10,573 bases of DNA from QHCE01 sp041743105 (GCA_041743105.1 JBGTNI010000115.1:1-10573), one strand, 5' to 3'; numbered from the stretch's first letter, positions 1-7,987 are shown. Translations and numbers: made by a program. The notes: generated by a model not told the origin, from the sequence alone.

Positions 1-33
1 CCTTAAATTGGAAGCGCTGAGACAGGAGCAGTC

Positions 34-387
34 ATGAGACGTCGCGCGGGATCTGGTCCCGAGTTCGATGAGTCCAGTCCCACAGGTGTGAGCTCGATTG
101 ATGCGGCAGAGCCGCCACCGGTTCGGTTGCGTCGCCCTCGGATTGGCCGACAGCAACAGGGCGAACTCAAGCCTCCGTGGTACGCCCGCGTGCTGCGGCT
201 GCGCCATCTTCAGCCGGGCAGCGTGGCTTGTTTGGGTTTCTTGGAAGGCTCTATAGCGCTGGCGGCGCTGCTGGCCTTCGCCGAGTTGGTGAGCTGGTGG
301 GCTGTGATCGTGGTGCCACTTACCGTCGCTGCCATGGTGAAACTCAATGACTACGTAGCTGGCAGGGTACAGCCGCCCGCACCCTAA
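34..387 (+). CDS. Small membrane protein, two predicted helices, unknown function
   Basis: This 117-residue protein has no function I can name. Residues 1-60 are polar and rich in Arg and Pro, with no signal peptide. Residues about 66-87 (from SVACLGFLEGS) and 88-106 (SWWAVIVVPLTVAAMVKL) are hydrophobic and look like two adjacent membrane helices, leaving a short tail. The long N-terminal part is probably cytoplasmic because it is basic. The ATG start has a good ribosome-binding site, AGGAG at 24-28, five bases upstream. The gene converges on rpsT with a 45-bp gap. I believe similar small proteins occur in some actinobacteria, but this is from memory and is weak. That it is a real gene is supported by the ribosome-binding site, the coherent hydrophobic pattern and the lack of a competing frame. 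Confidence 0.7.
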   Translation: MRRRAGSGPEFDESSPTGVSSIDAAEPPPVRLRRPRIGRQQQGELKPPWYARVLRLRHLQPGSVACLGFLEGSIALAALLAFAELVSWWAVIVVPLTVAAMVKLNDYVAGRVQPPAP

Positions 388-432
388 TCCTACGAGCTCC
401 GCAGAGGCCGTACTTTAGGTAAGCCGAGCCCG

Positions 433-708
433 TTATGCCGCCGCGGTTGTGGCCCGCTGCAGGGCCGCCGCCATACCCGACTTGCGGTTAGCGGCCTGGT
501 TCTTGTGGATCACGCCTTTTCCGGCGGCCTGGTCGAGCTTGCGAGAGGCGTGTCGCAGCGCGGACTCCGCGGTGTCGAAGTCGCTGGAGTCAACCGCCTC
601 GCGGAACTTGCGGATCTCGGTCTTCAGCTCGGACTTCACCGACTTATTGCGCAGTCGGCGCTTCTCGTTCTGCTTGATCCGTTTGATCTGGGACTTGATG
701 TTTGCCAC
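433..708 (-). CDS. rpsT: 30S ribosomal protein S20
   Basis: The product is S20 (bS20), a primary 16S rRNA-binding protein that helps assemble the small subunit. The 91-residue length is normal for actinobacterial S20. It opens with MANIKSQIKRIKQNEKRRLRNK, then a long basic helical region, and carries the family segment GVIHKNQAANRKSGMAAAL near the C-terminus, which ends in an Ala-rich tail. The start is GTG at 706-708 on the minus strand, with AAGG about eight bases upstream. It is divergent from lepA, and the 196 bp between the two starts must carry both promoters. Two open frames on the opposite strand (449-721 and 505-759) are shadows. The family assignment is secure. Confidence 0.96.
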   Translation of the reverse strand: MANIKSQIKRIKQNEKRRLRNKSVKSELKTEIRKFREAVDSSDFDTAESALRHASRKLDQAAGKGVIHKNQAANRKSGMAAALQRATTAAA

Positions 709-904
709 GTGTCTGCCTTGAAGTCAGGAGTCAGCTCGGTATTGCCCGACAGTGCCTAGTTCGTGCCTGCCGCAGAGTCGAAGCTTATCAGGCCCGGTTT
801 AGAGCTTATGCGGATAGGTGCTGTTCAGCTACGCGTCCGCCGCCTGGCCGCGCCTGGTGGCGTGGAACGCATGGTCCCACCGGCTGGCCGGTACGGTAAG
901 TACT
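709..904. promoter_or_regulatory. Divergent rpsT-lepA intergenic region
   Basis: These 196 bases separate the rpsT and lepA starts. The open frame of lepA runs back to 818, but that stretch shows no conserved protein sequence and is treated here as non-coding. AGCTTAT occurs at 782-788 and again at 803-809, exactly 21 bp apart, which places both copies on the same face of the helix. I see no convincing -35/-10 pair for rpsT. Confidence 0.45.
892..897 (+). promoter_or_regulatory. Candidate -10 box for leaderless lepA transcript
   Basis: TACGGT fits the actinobacterial TANNNT -10 pattern and ends seven bases before GTG 905, so transcription would start at or next to the start codon. No recognisable -35 box lies 16-19 bases upstream. 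The same arrangement before clpP1 and the gene at 9064 supports both this box and the choice of the 905 start. Confidence 0.4.
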
Positions 905-2812
905 GTGAATTCCCCGCCTGCTGCCCCGGCGCCTGGCGCTACCCCGCCCGCATTGATCCGAAATTTCAGCATCATCGCCCACATCGATCACGGCAAGTCC
1001 ACACTTGCCGATCGCATGCTGCAAAAGACGGGGGTAGTTGCGGCGCGCAAGATGCGTGAGCAGTACCTGGACCGGATGGATATAGAGCGCGAGCGGGGCA
1101 TCACGATTAAGTCTCAGGCTGTGCGAATGCCGTGGACGCTGTATTCACGCGATGCCGAGTATTCGGCCGGTGCTTCGACGGGTGCCGAGTATTCGGCCGG
1201 TGCCTCGACTATGTCACCGCCGGGAACGTACGTGCTGAACATGATCGACACGCCCGGTCACGTCGACTTTAGCTACGAGGTGAGTAGGTCACTTGCCGCC
1301 TGTGAAGGTGCGGTGCTGCTGGTGGATGCCGCGCAAGGCATTGAGGCCCAAACGCTGGCAAACCTGTACTTGGCACTGGAGAACGACCTGACCGTCATTC
1401 CGGTGCTGAACAAGATCGACCTTCCCGCGGCCCAGCCGGAGAAATATGCCGAAGAGCTCGCGCACCTGATCGGTTGCCAGCCGTCGGACTGCCTCCGAGT
1501 TTCCGGCAAGACCGGTGACGGCGTGGAGGCCCTGCTTGACCAGATCGTTCACCAGATTCCGTCTCCTGGCGGCGACCCGGATGCTCCCGCGCGGGCGATG
1601 ATCTTCGACTCGGTCTACGACAGCTACCGAGGCGTGGTCACCTACGTTCGGGTGATCGATGGTCGGTTGGCGGCTAGGGAGAAAGTGCTGATGCTGTCCA
1701 CCACGGCTACGCATGAGCTGCTCGAGCTGGGGGTTATCGCGCCCGAGCCCGTGCCGGCTGGCGCCTTGGGCGTTGGGGAGGTCGGCTACCTCACCACTGG
1801 GGTCAAGGACGTCCGCCAGTCCAAGGTCGGTGACACAGTCACTCTTGCCGCTAAACCTGCGAGCGTCGCGCTGGACGGATACGATGACCCTCGACCCATG
1901 GTCTTCTCCGGTTTGTATCCCATGGATGGCTCGGACTACCCAGAGCTTCGAGAAGCCCTCGATAAGCTGCAGCTCAATGACGCCTCGCTGGTGTATGAGC
2001 CAGAGACCTCAGTCGCGCTGGGCTTTGGCTTCCGGTGCGGTTTCCTAGGCCTGCTGCACCTTGAGATCATTCGAGAGCGACTCCTTCGAGAGTTCAAGCT
2101 CGATCTGATCACCACGACACCGAATGTGGTGTATCGGGTGGAAGCCGAAGACGGCACCGAACACATGGTCACTAACCCCAGCGAATACCCGTCCGGCAAG
2201 ATCGCCGCGGTGTACGAACCGGTGGTTCGGGCTACCCTGATCTCGCCCAGTGAGTTCGTCGGCGCGATCATGGATCTGTGTCAGTCGCGCCGCGGCACGC
2301 TGCACGGCATGGACTACCTCTCTCCGGAGCGAGTGGAGCTGCGCTACACGCTGCCACTGGCGGAGATCATCTATGACTTCTTCGATGCTCTCAAGAGCCG
2401 TACCAAAGGCTACGCATCGTTGGACTATGAGCCCACCGGCGAGCAGGTAGGTGACCTGGTGAAAGTGGACATTCTGTTGCAAGCCGAGATCGTGGATGCG
2501 CTTTCGGCAATCGTGCATAAAGATAAGGCCTATGCCTATGGCGTGCGATTGACGCAGAAGCTGCGTGAACTGATCCCCAGGCAGCAGTTCGAGGTGCCTA
2601 TTCAAGCGGCCATCGGTGCGCGCATCATCGCCCGGGAGAATATCCGTGCGATCCGTAAGGACGTGCTTGCCAAGTGCTACGGCGGTGACATCACGCGCAA
2701 GCGCAAGCTGTTGGAGAAACAGAAGGAAGGCAAGAAACGCATGAAAATGGTAGGCCGCGTCGAAGTGCCGCAGGAGGCCTTTGTGGCGGCACTGTCCCGC
2801 GACGGTGGCTAG
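905..2812 (+). CDS. lepA: Elongation factor 4 (LepA), ribosome back-translocase GTPase
   Basis: EF4 is a translational GTPase that acts on the ribosome and affects translocation and initiation. From GTG 905 the protein is 635 residues. The G motifs are clear: AHIDHGKST (25-33), RGITIK (64-69), DTPGH (115-119), NKID (169-172) and SGKTG as G5. Domains II-V follow, and the LepA-specific C-terminal domain ends with the family-typical RKRKLLEKQKEGKKRMK. GTG 905 is preferred over the longer open frame from GTG 818 because the extra 29 residues resemble no LepA N-terminus, and the 905 start gives a short linker before IRNFSIIAHIDHGKS. The protein is slightly longer than usual because residues 83-102 are a doubled 10-residue motif, (D/G)AEYSAGAST, between G2 and G3. 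The gene is otherwise intact, ending at TAG. Confidence 0.95.
   Translation: MNSPPAAPAPGATPPALIRNFSIIAHIDHGKSTLADRMLQKTGVVAARKMREQYLDRMDIERERGITIKSQAVRMPWTLYSRDAEYSAGASTGAEYSAGASTMSPPGTYVLNMIDTPGHVDFSYEVSRSLAACEGAVLLVDAAQGIEAQTLANLYLALENDLTVIPVLNKIDLPAAQPEKYAEELAHLIGCQPSDCLRVSGKTGDGVEALLDQIVHQIPSPGGDPDAPARAMIFDSVYDSYRGVVTYVRVIDGRLAAREKVLMLSTTATHELLELGVIAPEPVPAGALGVGEVGYLTTGVKDVRQSKVGDTVTLAAKPASVALDGYDDPRPMVFSGLYPMDGSDYPELREALDKLQLNDASLVYEPETSVALGFGFRCGFLGLLHLEIIRERLLREFKLDLITTTPNVVYRVEAEDGTEHMVTNPSEYPSGKIAAVYEPVVRATLISPSEFVGAIMDLCQSRRGTLHGMDYLSPERVELRYTLPLAEIIYDFFDALKSRTKGYASLDYEPTGEQVGDLVKVDILLQAEIVDALSAIVHKDKAYAYGVRLTQKLRELIPRQQFEVPIQAAIGARIIARENIRAIRKDVLAKCYGGDITRKRKLLEKQKEGKKRMKMVGRVEVPQEAFVAALSRDGG
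1151..1210 (+). repeat. In-frame 30-bp tandem duplication in lepA, each unit with a palindrome
   Basis: Units 1151-1180 and 1181-1210 agree at 27 of 30 bases, differing at unit positions 2, 24 and 30. Each contains the inverted repeat GCCGA-GTAT-TCGGC. The unit is exactly ten codons and encodes DAEYSAGAST then GAEYSAGAST. It lies between switch I and the DTPGH motif. Confidence 0.9.
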
Positions 2813-2864
2813 GCACCACCAATAGGCCCCTGCCGGCGCTGTGCTTGTGCGACCGTTTCCGCTG

Positions 2865-2891
2865 GCCCTGCTCGGCAAGCCGTCGCAGGGC
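2865..2891 (+). terminator. Strong hairpin downstream of lepA, possible terminator without U-tract
   Basis: GCCCTGC (2865-2871) pairs with GCAGGGC (2885-2891), and inside it CGGC (2873-2876) pairs with GCCG (2879-2882), leaving a two-base loop that would open somewhat in RNA. The hairpin lies 53 bases after the lepA stop codon. No run of T follows, so it is either a U-less actinobacterial-type terminator or another structured element. The pairing is certain; the function is a guess. Confidence 0.35.
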
Positions 2892-3029
2892 GCCCCGCAT
2901 CTCGGGCATGCCGCCTTGTGTACCCACTCCGCTGCGCTCGGCCGAAATTTAAGGTGTGCTGCCGTACACGTCGGCTCCTGCGGCCTTGGCAGATGACCTA
3001 TTGGAGCCGCCTGATCTGTTGCAGCGACC

Positions 3030-3073
3030 ACCAGGTAACGTCGGCGTTGTCTGCTGTGTAAGCCAGACCTGGT
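3030..3073 (+). ncRNA. Candidate three-way-junction RNA structure in the tig leader
   Basis: ACCAG (3030-3034) pairs with CTGGT (3069-3073) to close a junction. AACG (3037-3040) pairs with CGTT (3045-3048) around the loop TCGG. GTCTG (3049-3053) pairs with CAGAC (3064-3068) around a ten-base loop. The helices stack with almost no unpaired bases between them. An alternative pairing exists, GTAAC (3035-3039) with GTTAC (3072-3076). It ends 21 bases before the AAGGAG site, so it could be a cis-regulatory leader element. It could also be chance. Confidence 0.25.
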
Positions 3074-3094
3074 TACGCCTAACCACCCAGCCCC

Positions 3095-3100
3095 AAGGAG
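3095..3100 (+). promoter_or_regulatory. tig ribosome-binding site
   Basis: AAGGAG sits nine bases before GTG 3110. It is the strongest Shine-Dalgarno match in the window and fixes the tig start at that GTG. Confidence 0.75.
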
Positions 3101-3109
3101 TTTGCGCGC

Positions 3110-4459
3110 GTGAAGAGCACCGTCGAGACCGTGAGCCCGACCCAAGTACGGCTCGATATTGAAGTGCCGTTCGATGAGCTACGCCCCAGCCTCGAGCAGG
3201 CGTATCGCAGCATCGCTCGGGAGATCAACGTGCCCGGATTCCGCAAGGGCAAGGTACCGCCGCGGTTGGTAGACCAGCGCGTAGGACGCGCCGCGGTGCT
3301 ACAGGAAGGCATCAACAGTGCGGTCCCGGGGCTGGTTGCCAAAGCTGTGGACGAACACAAGCTGCGGGTACTTGGCCCACCCGACGTCGACCTTACCGAG
3401 CTGACCGACGGTGAGAAGATCGCGCTCACCGCCGAGGTCGAGGTGCGCCCCGAGATTAAACTGCCGGAGTTTTCGGCTTTGACGATCACTGTGGATGAAG
3501 CAAGCGTTGACGACGAAGCCGTAGAGACCGAACTGACCAGGTTGCGGGAACGCTTTGCGACGCTGAAAGCAGTGCAGCGGCCCGCTGCAGCTGGGGACCA
3601 TGTGGGCCTGGACTTGCGTGCCACGGTCGACGGCGAAGACATCGACGAGGCTAAGAGCGTGACCTACAAAGTCGGCAGCGGCGATCTGCTCGACGGCCTT
3701 GACGCGGCGGTCAGCGGTAGCAGCGCGGGTCAGGACAAGGTGTTCACCACCAAACTGGTTGGCGGTGAACATGCCGGTACAACCGCCCAGGTGACTGTGA
3801 ATATCCGCTCGGTGAAAGAGCAGGAACTTCCCGAGTGCAATGATGAGTTCGCCCAGTCGGCCAGCGAGTTCGACACCGTCGATGAACTGCGATCCCAGGT
3901 CAGGGAGCAGTTAGCCCGCCGCGCGCAGCTCAGTCAGGTGAATCAAGCTCGGGAACGGACGGTGGATGCTCTGCTTGAGGGTCTAGAGGTGCCACTGCCG
4001 CTGGGCGTGGTCAACCGCGAAATCGAGCACAACAAGCAGCAGCTCAATGGGTATCTGGAGCGAGTTGGACTAGAGCTGGCTGGTTACCTGGATAGCCAGG
4101 GCAGCTCCGAGCAGGAGTTCGACGACTCGCTGCGCGGCGACGCGGAGAAGTCCGTGCGTGCGCAGCTTGTACTCGACGCTGTAGTGGACGCCGAAGAGCT
4201 CGGAATCACCGACACCGAAATCACCACCGAAGTGGTTCGCCGCGCACAGCGCGCGCAGGTGGATCCGCAGCAGTTCGCCGACCACCTGGTACGTACCCGA
4301 CAGTTGGCTCTCGTGGCTGCCGACGTGCGCCGCGACAAGGCGTTGACGCTGGTCACCGAGCATGCCACTGTCGTCGACACCGCTGGTGAGACGGTGGACA
4401 TTGCCGCCGCGCTTGCCTCCCAAGCCGACTCAGAGCCGGCCACCGTTCCGGCTCCCTGA
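3110..4459 (+). CDS. tig: Trigger factor, ribosome-associated chaperone
   Basis: Trigger factor docks on ribosomal protein L23 at the exit tunnel and shields nascent chains; it also has peptidyl-prolyl isomerase activity. The 449-residue product shows the N-terminal ribosome-binding domain with the signature GFRKGKVPP at 43-51. A central FKBP-like domain covers about 155-245 (from AAGDHVGLDL), and the C-terminal helical substrate-binding arms run to about 430. The last 25 residues are an acidic, Ala- and Pro-rich tail typical of actinobacterial versions. It starts at GTG behind AAGGAG. It is followed after 114 bp by the clpP operon, the common order tig-clpP-clpX, which links folding of new chains with their degradation. 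A separate promoter probably drives clpP1, because a ClgR-like site lies in the gap. Confidence 0.96.
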   Translation: MKSTVETVSPTQVRLDIEVPFDELRPSLEQAYRSIAREINVPGFRKGKVPPRLVDQRVGRAAVLQEGINSAVPGLVAKAVDEHKLRVLGPPDVDLTELTDGEKIALTAEVEVRPEIKLPEFSALTITVDEASVDDEAVETELTRLRERFATLKAVQRPAAAGDHVGLDLRATVDGEDIDEAKSVTYKVGSGDLLDGLDAAVSGSSAGQDKVFTTKLVGGEHAGTTAQVTVNIRSVKEQELPECNDEFAQSASEFDTVDELRSQVREQLARRAQLSQVNQARERTVDALLEGLEVPLPLGVVNREIEHNKQQLNGYLERVGLELAGYLDSQGSSEQEFDDSLRGDAEKSVRAQLVLDAVVDAEELGITDTEITTEVVRRAQRAQVDPQQFADHLVRTRQLALVAADVRRDKALTLVTEHATVVDTAGETVDIAAALASQADSEPATVPAP

Positions 4460-4504
4460 CTTTCGCTCATCGGCGCACCTTGTCACGTTCATGACGGAAA
4501 ATGC

Positions 4505-4522
4505 TGTGAGCTAACAGCGAAC
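4505..4522. promoter_or_regulatory. Probable ClgR operator upstream of clpP1
   Basis: TGTGAGCTAACAGCGAAC agrees with the ClgR consensus reported for actinobacteria (recalled as WNNWCGCYNANRGCGWWS) at all but two positions, with AGC instead of CGC in the left arm. The site is dyadic: CTGT at 4504-4507 matches ACAG at 4521-4524, and GCT matches AGC inside. Its centre is about 60 bp before GTG 4574, a usual position for an activator if the transcript is leaderless. ClgR is the known activator of clp genes in Streptomyces, Corynebacterium and Mycobacterium. Confidence 0.65.
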
Positions 4523-4560
4523 AGCGCGCGGTCAAGCGCCAACTTCAATGGCGAGCCGGT

Positions 4561-4566
4561 TAGTGT
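4561..4566 (+). promoter_or_regulatory. Candidate -10 box for leaderless clpP1 transcript
   Basis: TAGTGT fits TANNNT and ends seven bases before GTG 4574. No good -35 box is present at the right distance, which suits a promoter that depends on an activator such as ClgR. Confidence 0.4.
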
Positions 4567-4573
4567 CGAGGGC

Positions 4574-5245
4574 GTGTCCATACATTCCGCGTCACGCGAC
4601 CCTAGTCAATCCAACCGTCCGCATTCGGCGCAGCCGAGTGCCCTTCCTATCTCCGCTACTAGCGGCAATCCGGGCATGAACTTTGAAGAATCGGTCTTCA
4701 ATCGGCTCCTCAAAGAGCGCATCATCTTTCTAGGCCAGCAGTTCGACGACGACATGGCCAATCGGGTGTGCGCGCAGCTACTGCTGCTTAATTCCGAAGA
4801 CCCCAAATCGGACATCTCCCTCTACGTGAACTCTCCGGGTGGTTCAGTCTCTGCCGGCATGGCGATCTACGACACGATGCAATACATCGGCAACGACGTC
4901 GCTACGGTTGGGCTCGGCCTCGCGGCATCGATGGGTCAGTTCATTCTGTGCGCCGGTGCGCCGGGCAAGCGGATTGCGCTGGCGCACACTCGCGTCATGA
5001 TGCACCAGCCCTCCGGTGGGATCGGCGGTTCAGCCAGTGATATCGCTATCCAGGCTGAGCAGATGCTGTACACCAAGAAAATGATGCAAGAACGCATCGC
5101 CTTCCACACTGGTCAAAGTATTGAGCAGATCGAGGCAGACTCCGACCGTGACCGTTGGTTCACTGCCGAAGAGGCCAAGGACTACGGCTTCATCGACAAG
5201 GTCGTTCAAAGCGTCACCAATGTGGCCAATGCGGCAGGTAAGTGA
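4574..5245 (+). CDS. clpP1: ATP-dependent Clp protease proteolytic subunit ClpP1
   Basis: This is one of two ClpP paralogues that in actinobacteria combine into a mixed two-ring barrel. From GTG 4574 the protein is 223 residues. The serine-protease triad is visible: Ser119 in GLAASMG, His144 in MHQPSGG and Asp193 in DRDRWF. NSPGGSVSAG (86-95) forms the oxyanion region. The first 34 residues are Ser-, Pro- and Gln-rich and not conserved. ATG 4676 begins MNFEESVFNRLLKERIIFLG, close to where homologues start aligning, so it is an alternative start or near a propeptide cleavage site. No ribosome-binding site at good spacing precedes GTG 4574, but a -10-like box does, so a leaderless message is plausible. 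The clpP2 start follows after seven bases, so the two are co-translated. Confidence 0.94.
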   Translation: MSIHSASRDPSQSNRPHSAQPSALPISATSGNPGMNFEESVFNRLLKERIIFLGQQFDDDMANRVCAQLLLLNSEDPKSDISLYVNSPGGSVSAGMAIYDTMQYIGNDVATVGLGLAASMGQFILCAGAPGKRIALAHTRVMMHQPSGGIGGSASDIAIQAEQMLYTKKMMQERIAFHTGQSIEQIEADSDRDRWFTAEEAKDYGFIDKVVQSVTNVANAAGK

Positions 5246-5252
5246 GGATACG

Positions 5253-5969
5253 ATGCAAACAAACATGAGCGCCGCCGCTTCGACAAACACTGGATCGCAG
5301 CTGACTATGCCAACTCAGTACATGTCGGCCGACTATGCCTCTTATGCCCCGCAAAACCGTTACATTCTGCCCTCGTTTGTTGAGCGCACTTCGTACGGCG
5401 TCAAGGAATCCAACCCATACAACAAGCTTTTCGAAGAGCGCATCATCTTCTTGGGTGTGCAGATCGACGATGCTTCCGCTAACGATGTGATGTCCCAGCT
5501 GATCTGTCTTGAGTCGGCCGATCCCGATCGGGAAATCAAGATCTATATCAACTCACCCGGTGGCTCATTCACTGCGCTCACCGCCATCTACGACACGATG
5601 CAGTACATCCGACCCGACGTTCAGACCGTATGCATGGGTCAGGCCGCTTCCGCGGCGGCGGTGCTGCTGGCGGCGGGTACCCGGGGTAAGCGGATGGCGC
5701 TGCCGAACGCTCGCATTCTGATCCACCAGCCCTCTGTCGAGGGCGGACACGGCGCGGGTAGCGATATCGAAATTCAGGCTAGAGAGATCCTGCGGGTGCG
5801 TACACAGCTGGAGGAGATGCTTTCCAAGCACAGCAACCGTAGCGTCGAGCAGGTGCGTAAAGATATCGAGCGAGACAAGTTCCTCACCGCGGCCGAAGCC
5901 AAAGAATATGGCCTCATCGATGAGATCTTGGTGAGTCGTAAGAAGTCTGTGGCATCGGCCAGTAGCTAA
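5253..5969 (+). CDS. clpP2: ATP-dependent Clp protease proteolytic subunit ClpP2
   Basis: This is the second ClpP subunit and partner of ClpP1; in Mycobacterium ClpP2 is the ring that docks the unfoldases. From ATG 5253 the protein is 238 residues. The triad is Ser133 in GQAASAAA, His158 in IHQPS and Asp208 in ERDKF. NRYILPSFVERTSYGVKESN near residue 35 is characteristic of actinobacterial ClpP2. The N-terminal 30 residues are Ser/Thr-rich and longer than I recall for mycobacteria, and may be a propeptide. The open frame extends upstream to 5121 inside clpP1, but ATG 5253 is chosen because GAGG at 5244-5247, overlapping the clpP1 stop codon, sits five bases upstream. This arrangement suggests translational coupling. 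Confidence 0.95.
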   Translation: MQTNMSAAASTNTGSQLTMPTQYMSADYASYAPQNRYILPSFVERTSYGVKESNPYNKLFEERIIFLGVQIDDASANDVMSQLICLESADPDREIKIYINSPGGSFTALTAIYDTMQYIRPDVQTVCMGQAASAAAVLLAAGTRGKRMALPNARILIHQPSVEGGHGAGSDIEIQAREILRVRTQLEEMLSKHSNRSVEQVRKDIERDKFLTAAEAKEYGLIDEILVSRKKSVASASS

Positions 5970-6009
5970 TCTGTGCGGTTTCAAGCAGCATTCGGGGAGA
6001 TGATGGCCA

Positions 6010-7314
<1,305 letters not shown>

Positions 7315-7324
7315 CTCTAACCGA

Positions 7325-7711
7325 CTACAGCGCTTCCACCGTCACCGTGGGGTCGATTGACAGGATGTCATTAGGGTCGCTGGTGAGGATCGGCCAGTCG
7401 TATTCGCGCGCCAGGTAGACGATGTGGGCGTCTATCGGGTCGCGAGTTCGGGTGAGCTTCAGCATTAGGCCCAGCGTTTTCGCGACGTCATTGGTGAGGT
7501 CATGCACGGACACCCTCGCCAATAAGAGCGCGAGGGGCACCTGCTGGGCGTTACCGCCGCGCCAGACTTGAGCTACGACACCGGCAGAGGTAATCATTGG
7601 TATCTGATTGCGTAGTGCTTTCATGAGGAGGGCATTCGCTCGACCTTTCCGTCGCTCGACTCCGATAAAGGCACCCGCATCTAGTACATAACCCCCAAAA
7701 TCAGTACTCAT
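7325..7711 (-). CDS. PIN-domain toxin, VapC family ribonuclease
   Basis: VapC toxins are Mg2+-dependent ribonucleases that cut tRNA or rRNA and stop growth when the antitoxin is lost. The 128-residue protein is a single PIN domain. Acidic residues of the active site are visible: Asp11 in YVLDAGAF, Asp91 and Asp94 in DPIDAHIV, and Asp112 in TSDPND. The position often held by Glu near residue 48 is Gln here (GVVAQVWRGG); I recall this AQVWR form in other actinobacterial PIN proteins, so it need not mean loss of activity. The ATG start overlaps the antitoxin stop codon by four bases (ATGA), the usual coupled order of antitoxin then toxin. The catalytic core is intact, so the toxin is probably active. 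Its RNA target cannot be read from the sequence. Confidence 0.88.
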   Translation of the reverse strand: MSTDFGGYVLDAGAFIGVERRKGRANALLMKALRNQIPMITSAGVVAQVWRGGNAQQVPLALLLARVSVHDLTNDVAKTLGLMLKLTRTRDPIDAHIVYLAREYDWPILTSDPNDILSIDPTVTVEAL

Positions 7712-7968
7712 GCAGCTTGCCGGCCGCTATCACTCCTACGTCTACGGCTATAGAGCCTGTCGATCGCTGCCTGTGCCCACGCCTCGTCCTCAGGGCTGGG
7801 ATTGACGTCCTTGTAGAATTCAAGCCATTTGCGCTCTAGCTCCGCGTCATTGAGGTCTTCCTCGATCTTCTCGGTCACCCAAGCCGATACCGGTTTTTCA
7901 CCGGCTGCCTGTTTGATTTTGGTGGCCAGCTCTTCGGGGACGCTCAACGTTATGCGTTTAATTGCCAT
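7708..7968 (-). CDS. VapB-type antitoxin, ribbon-helix-helix-like
   Basis: This 86-residue protein precedes the PIN toxin and overlaps it by four bases, the standard antitoxin position. Residues 1-35 (MAIKRITLSVPEELATKIKQ onward) look like a ribbon-helix-helix DNA-binding domain: a short basic strand, then two helices. Residues about 36-86 are charged, with acidic and Trp residues then an Arg-rich end, as expected for a toxin-binding tail that is flexible and protease-sensitive. Such antitoxins usually bind the active site of the toxin and repress their own promoter. No Shine-Dalgarno sequence precedes ATG 7968, but a -10-like box six bases upstream suggests a leaderless message. Naming as VapB rests on partnership; the sequence family itself is less certain. 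Confidence 0.82.
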   Translation of the reverse strand: MAIKRITLSVPEELATKIKQAAGEKPVSAWVTEKIEEDLNDAELERKWLEFYKDVNPSPEDEAWAQAAIDRLYSRRRRSDSGRQAA

Positions 7969-7987
7969 AACTTAAGCATAACATAAA
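7966..7987. promoter_or_regulatory. Candidate antitoxin operator, CATAA direct repeats
   Basis: CATAAC occurs at 7966-7971 and 7977-7982, eleven bases apart, followed directly by CATAAA at 7982-7987. The AT-rich patch covers the antitoxin start and the -10 box. Short direct repeats about one helical turn apart are the usual target of ribbon-helix-helix repressors, so this is a candidate autoregulatory site. Confidence 0.4.

Larger units (their letters stand above)
2813..3109 (+). other. lepA-tig intergenic region with structured RNA potential
   Basis: These 297 bases hold no convincing gene; the minus-strand open frames here are shadows or lack a start signal. I find no tRNA. The first half carries the 2865-2891 hairpin. 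The second half can fold at 3030-3073 just upstream of the tig ribosome-binding site. A promoter for tig should lie here, but no -10/-35 pair stands out. Confidence 0.5.

Noticed and set aside
449..759. Plus-strand open frames overlapping rpsT
   Set aside because: rpsT on the other strand is unmistakable; these frames are its antisense shadows.
818..904. N-terminal extension of lepA to GTG 818
   Set aside because: The 29 extra residues resemble no LepA N-terminus. GTG 905 has a -10-like box and gives the usual short linker before the first G motif.
2813..3109. tRNA gene upstream of tig
   Set aside because: No T-loop sequence or acceptor pairing consistent with a tRNA was found; the foldable parts do not form a cloverleaf.
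2045..3145. A 366-codon open frame on the minus strand across the end of lepA and into tig
   Set aside because: It lies opposite well-conserved lepA codons, has a His/Gln-rich composition with no known domain, and is a shadow of the GC-rich codon pattern.
5121..5252. Upstream extension of the clpP2 frame into clpP1
   Set aside because: It overlaps conserved clpP1 codons in another frame, and ATG 5253 has its own ribosome-binding site.
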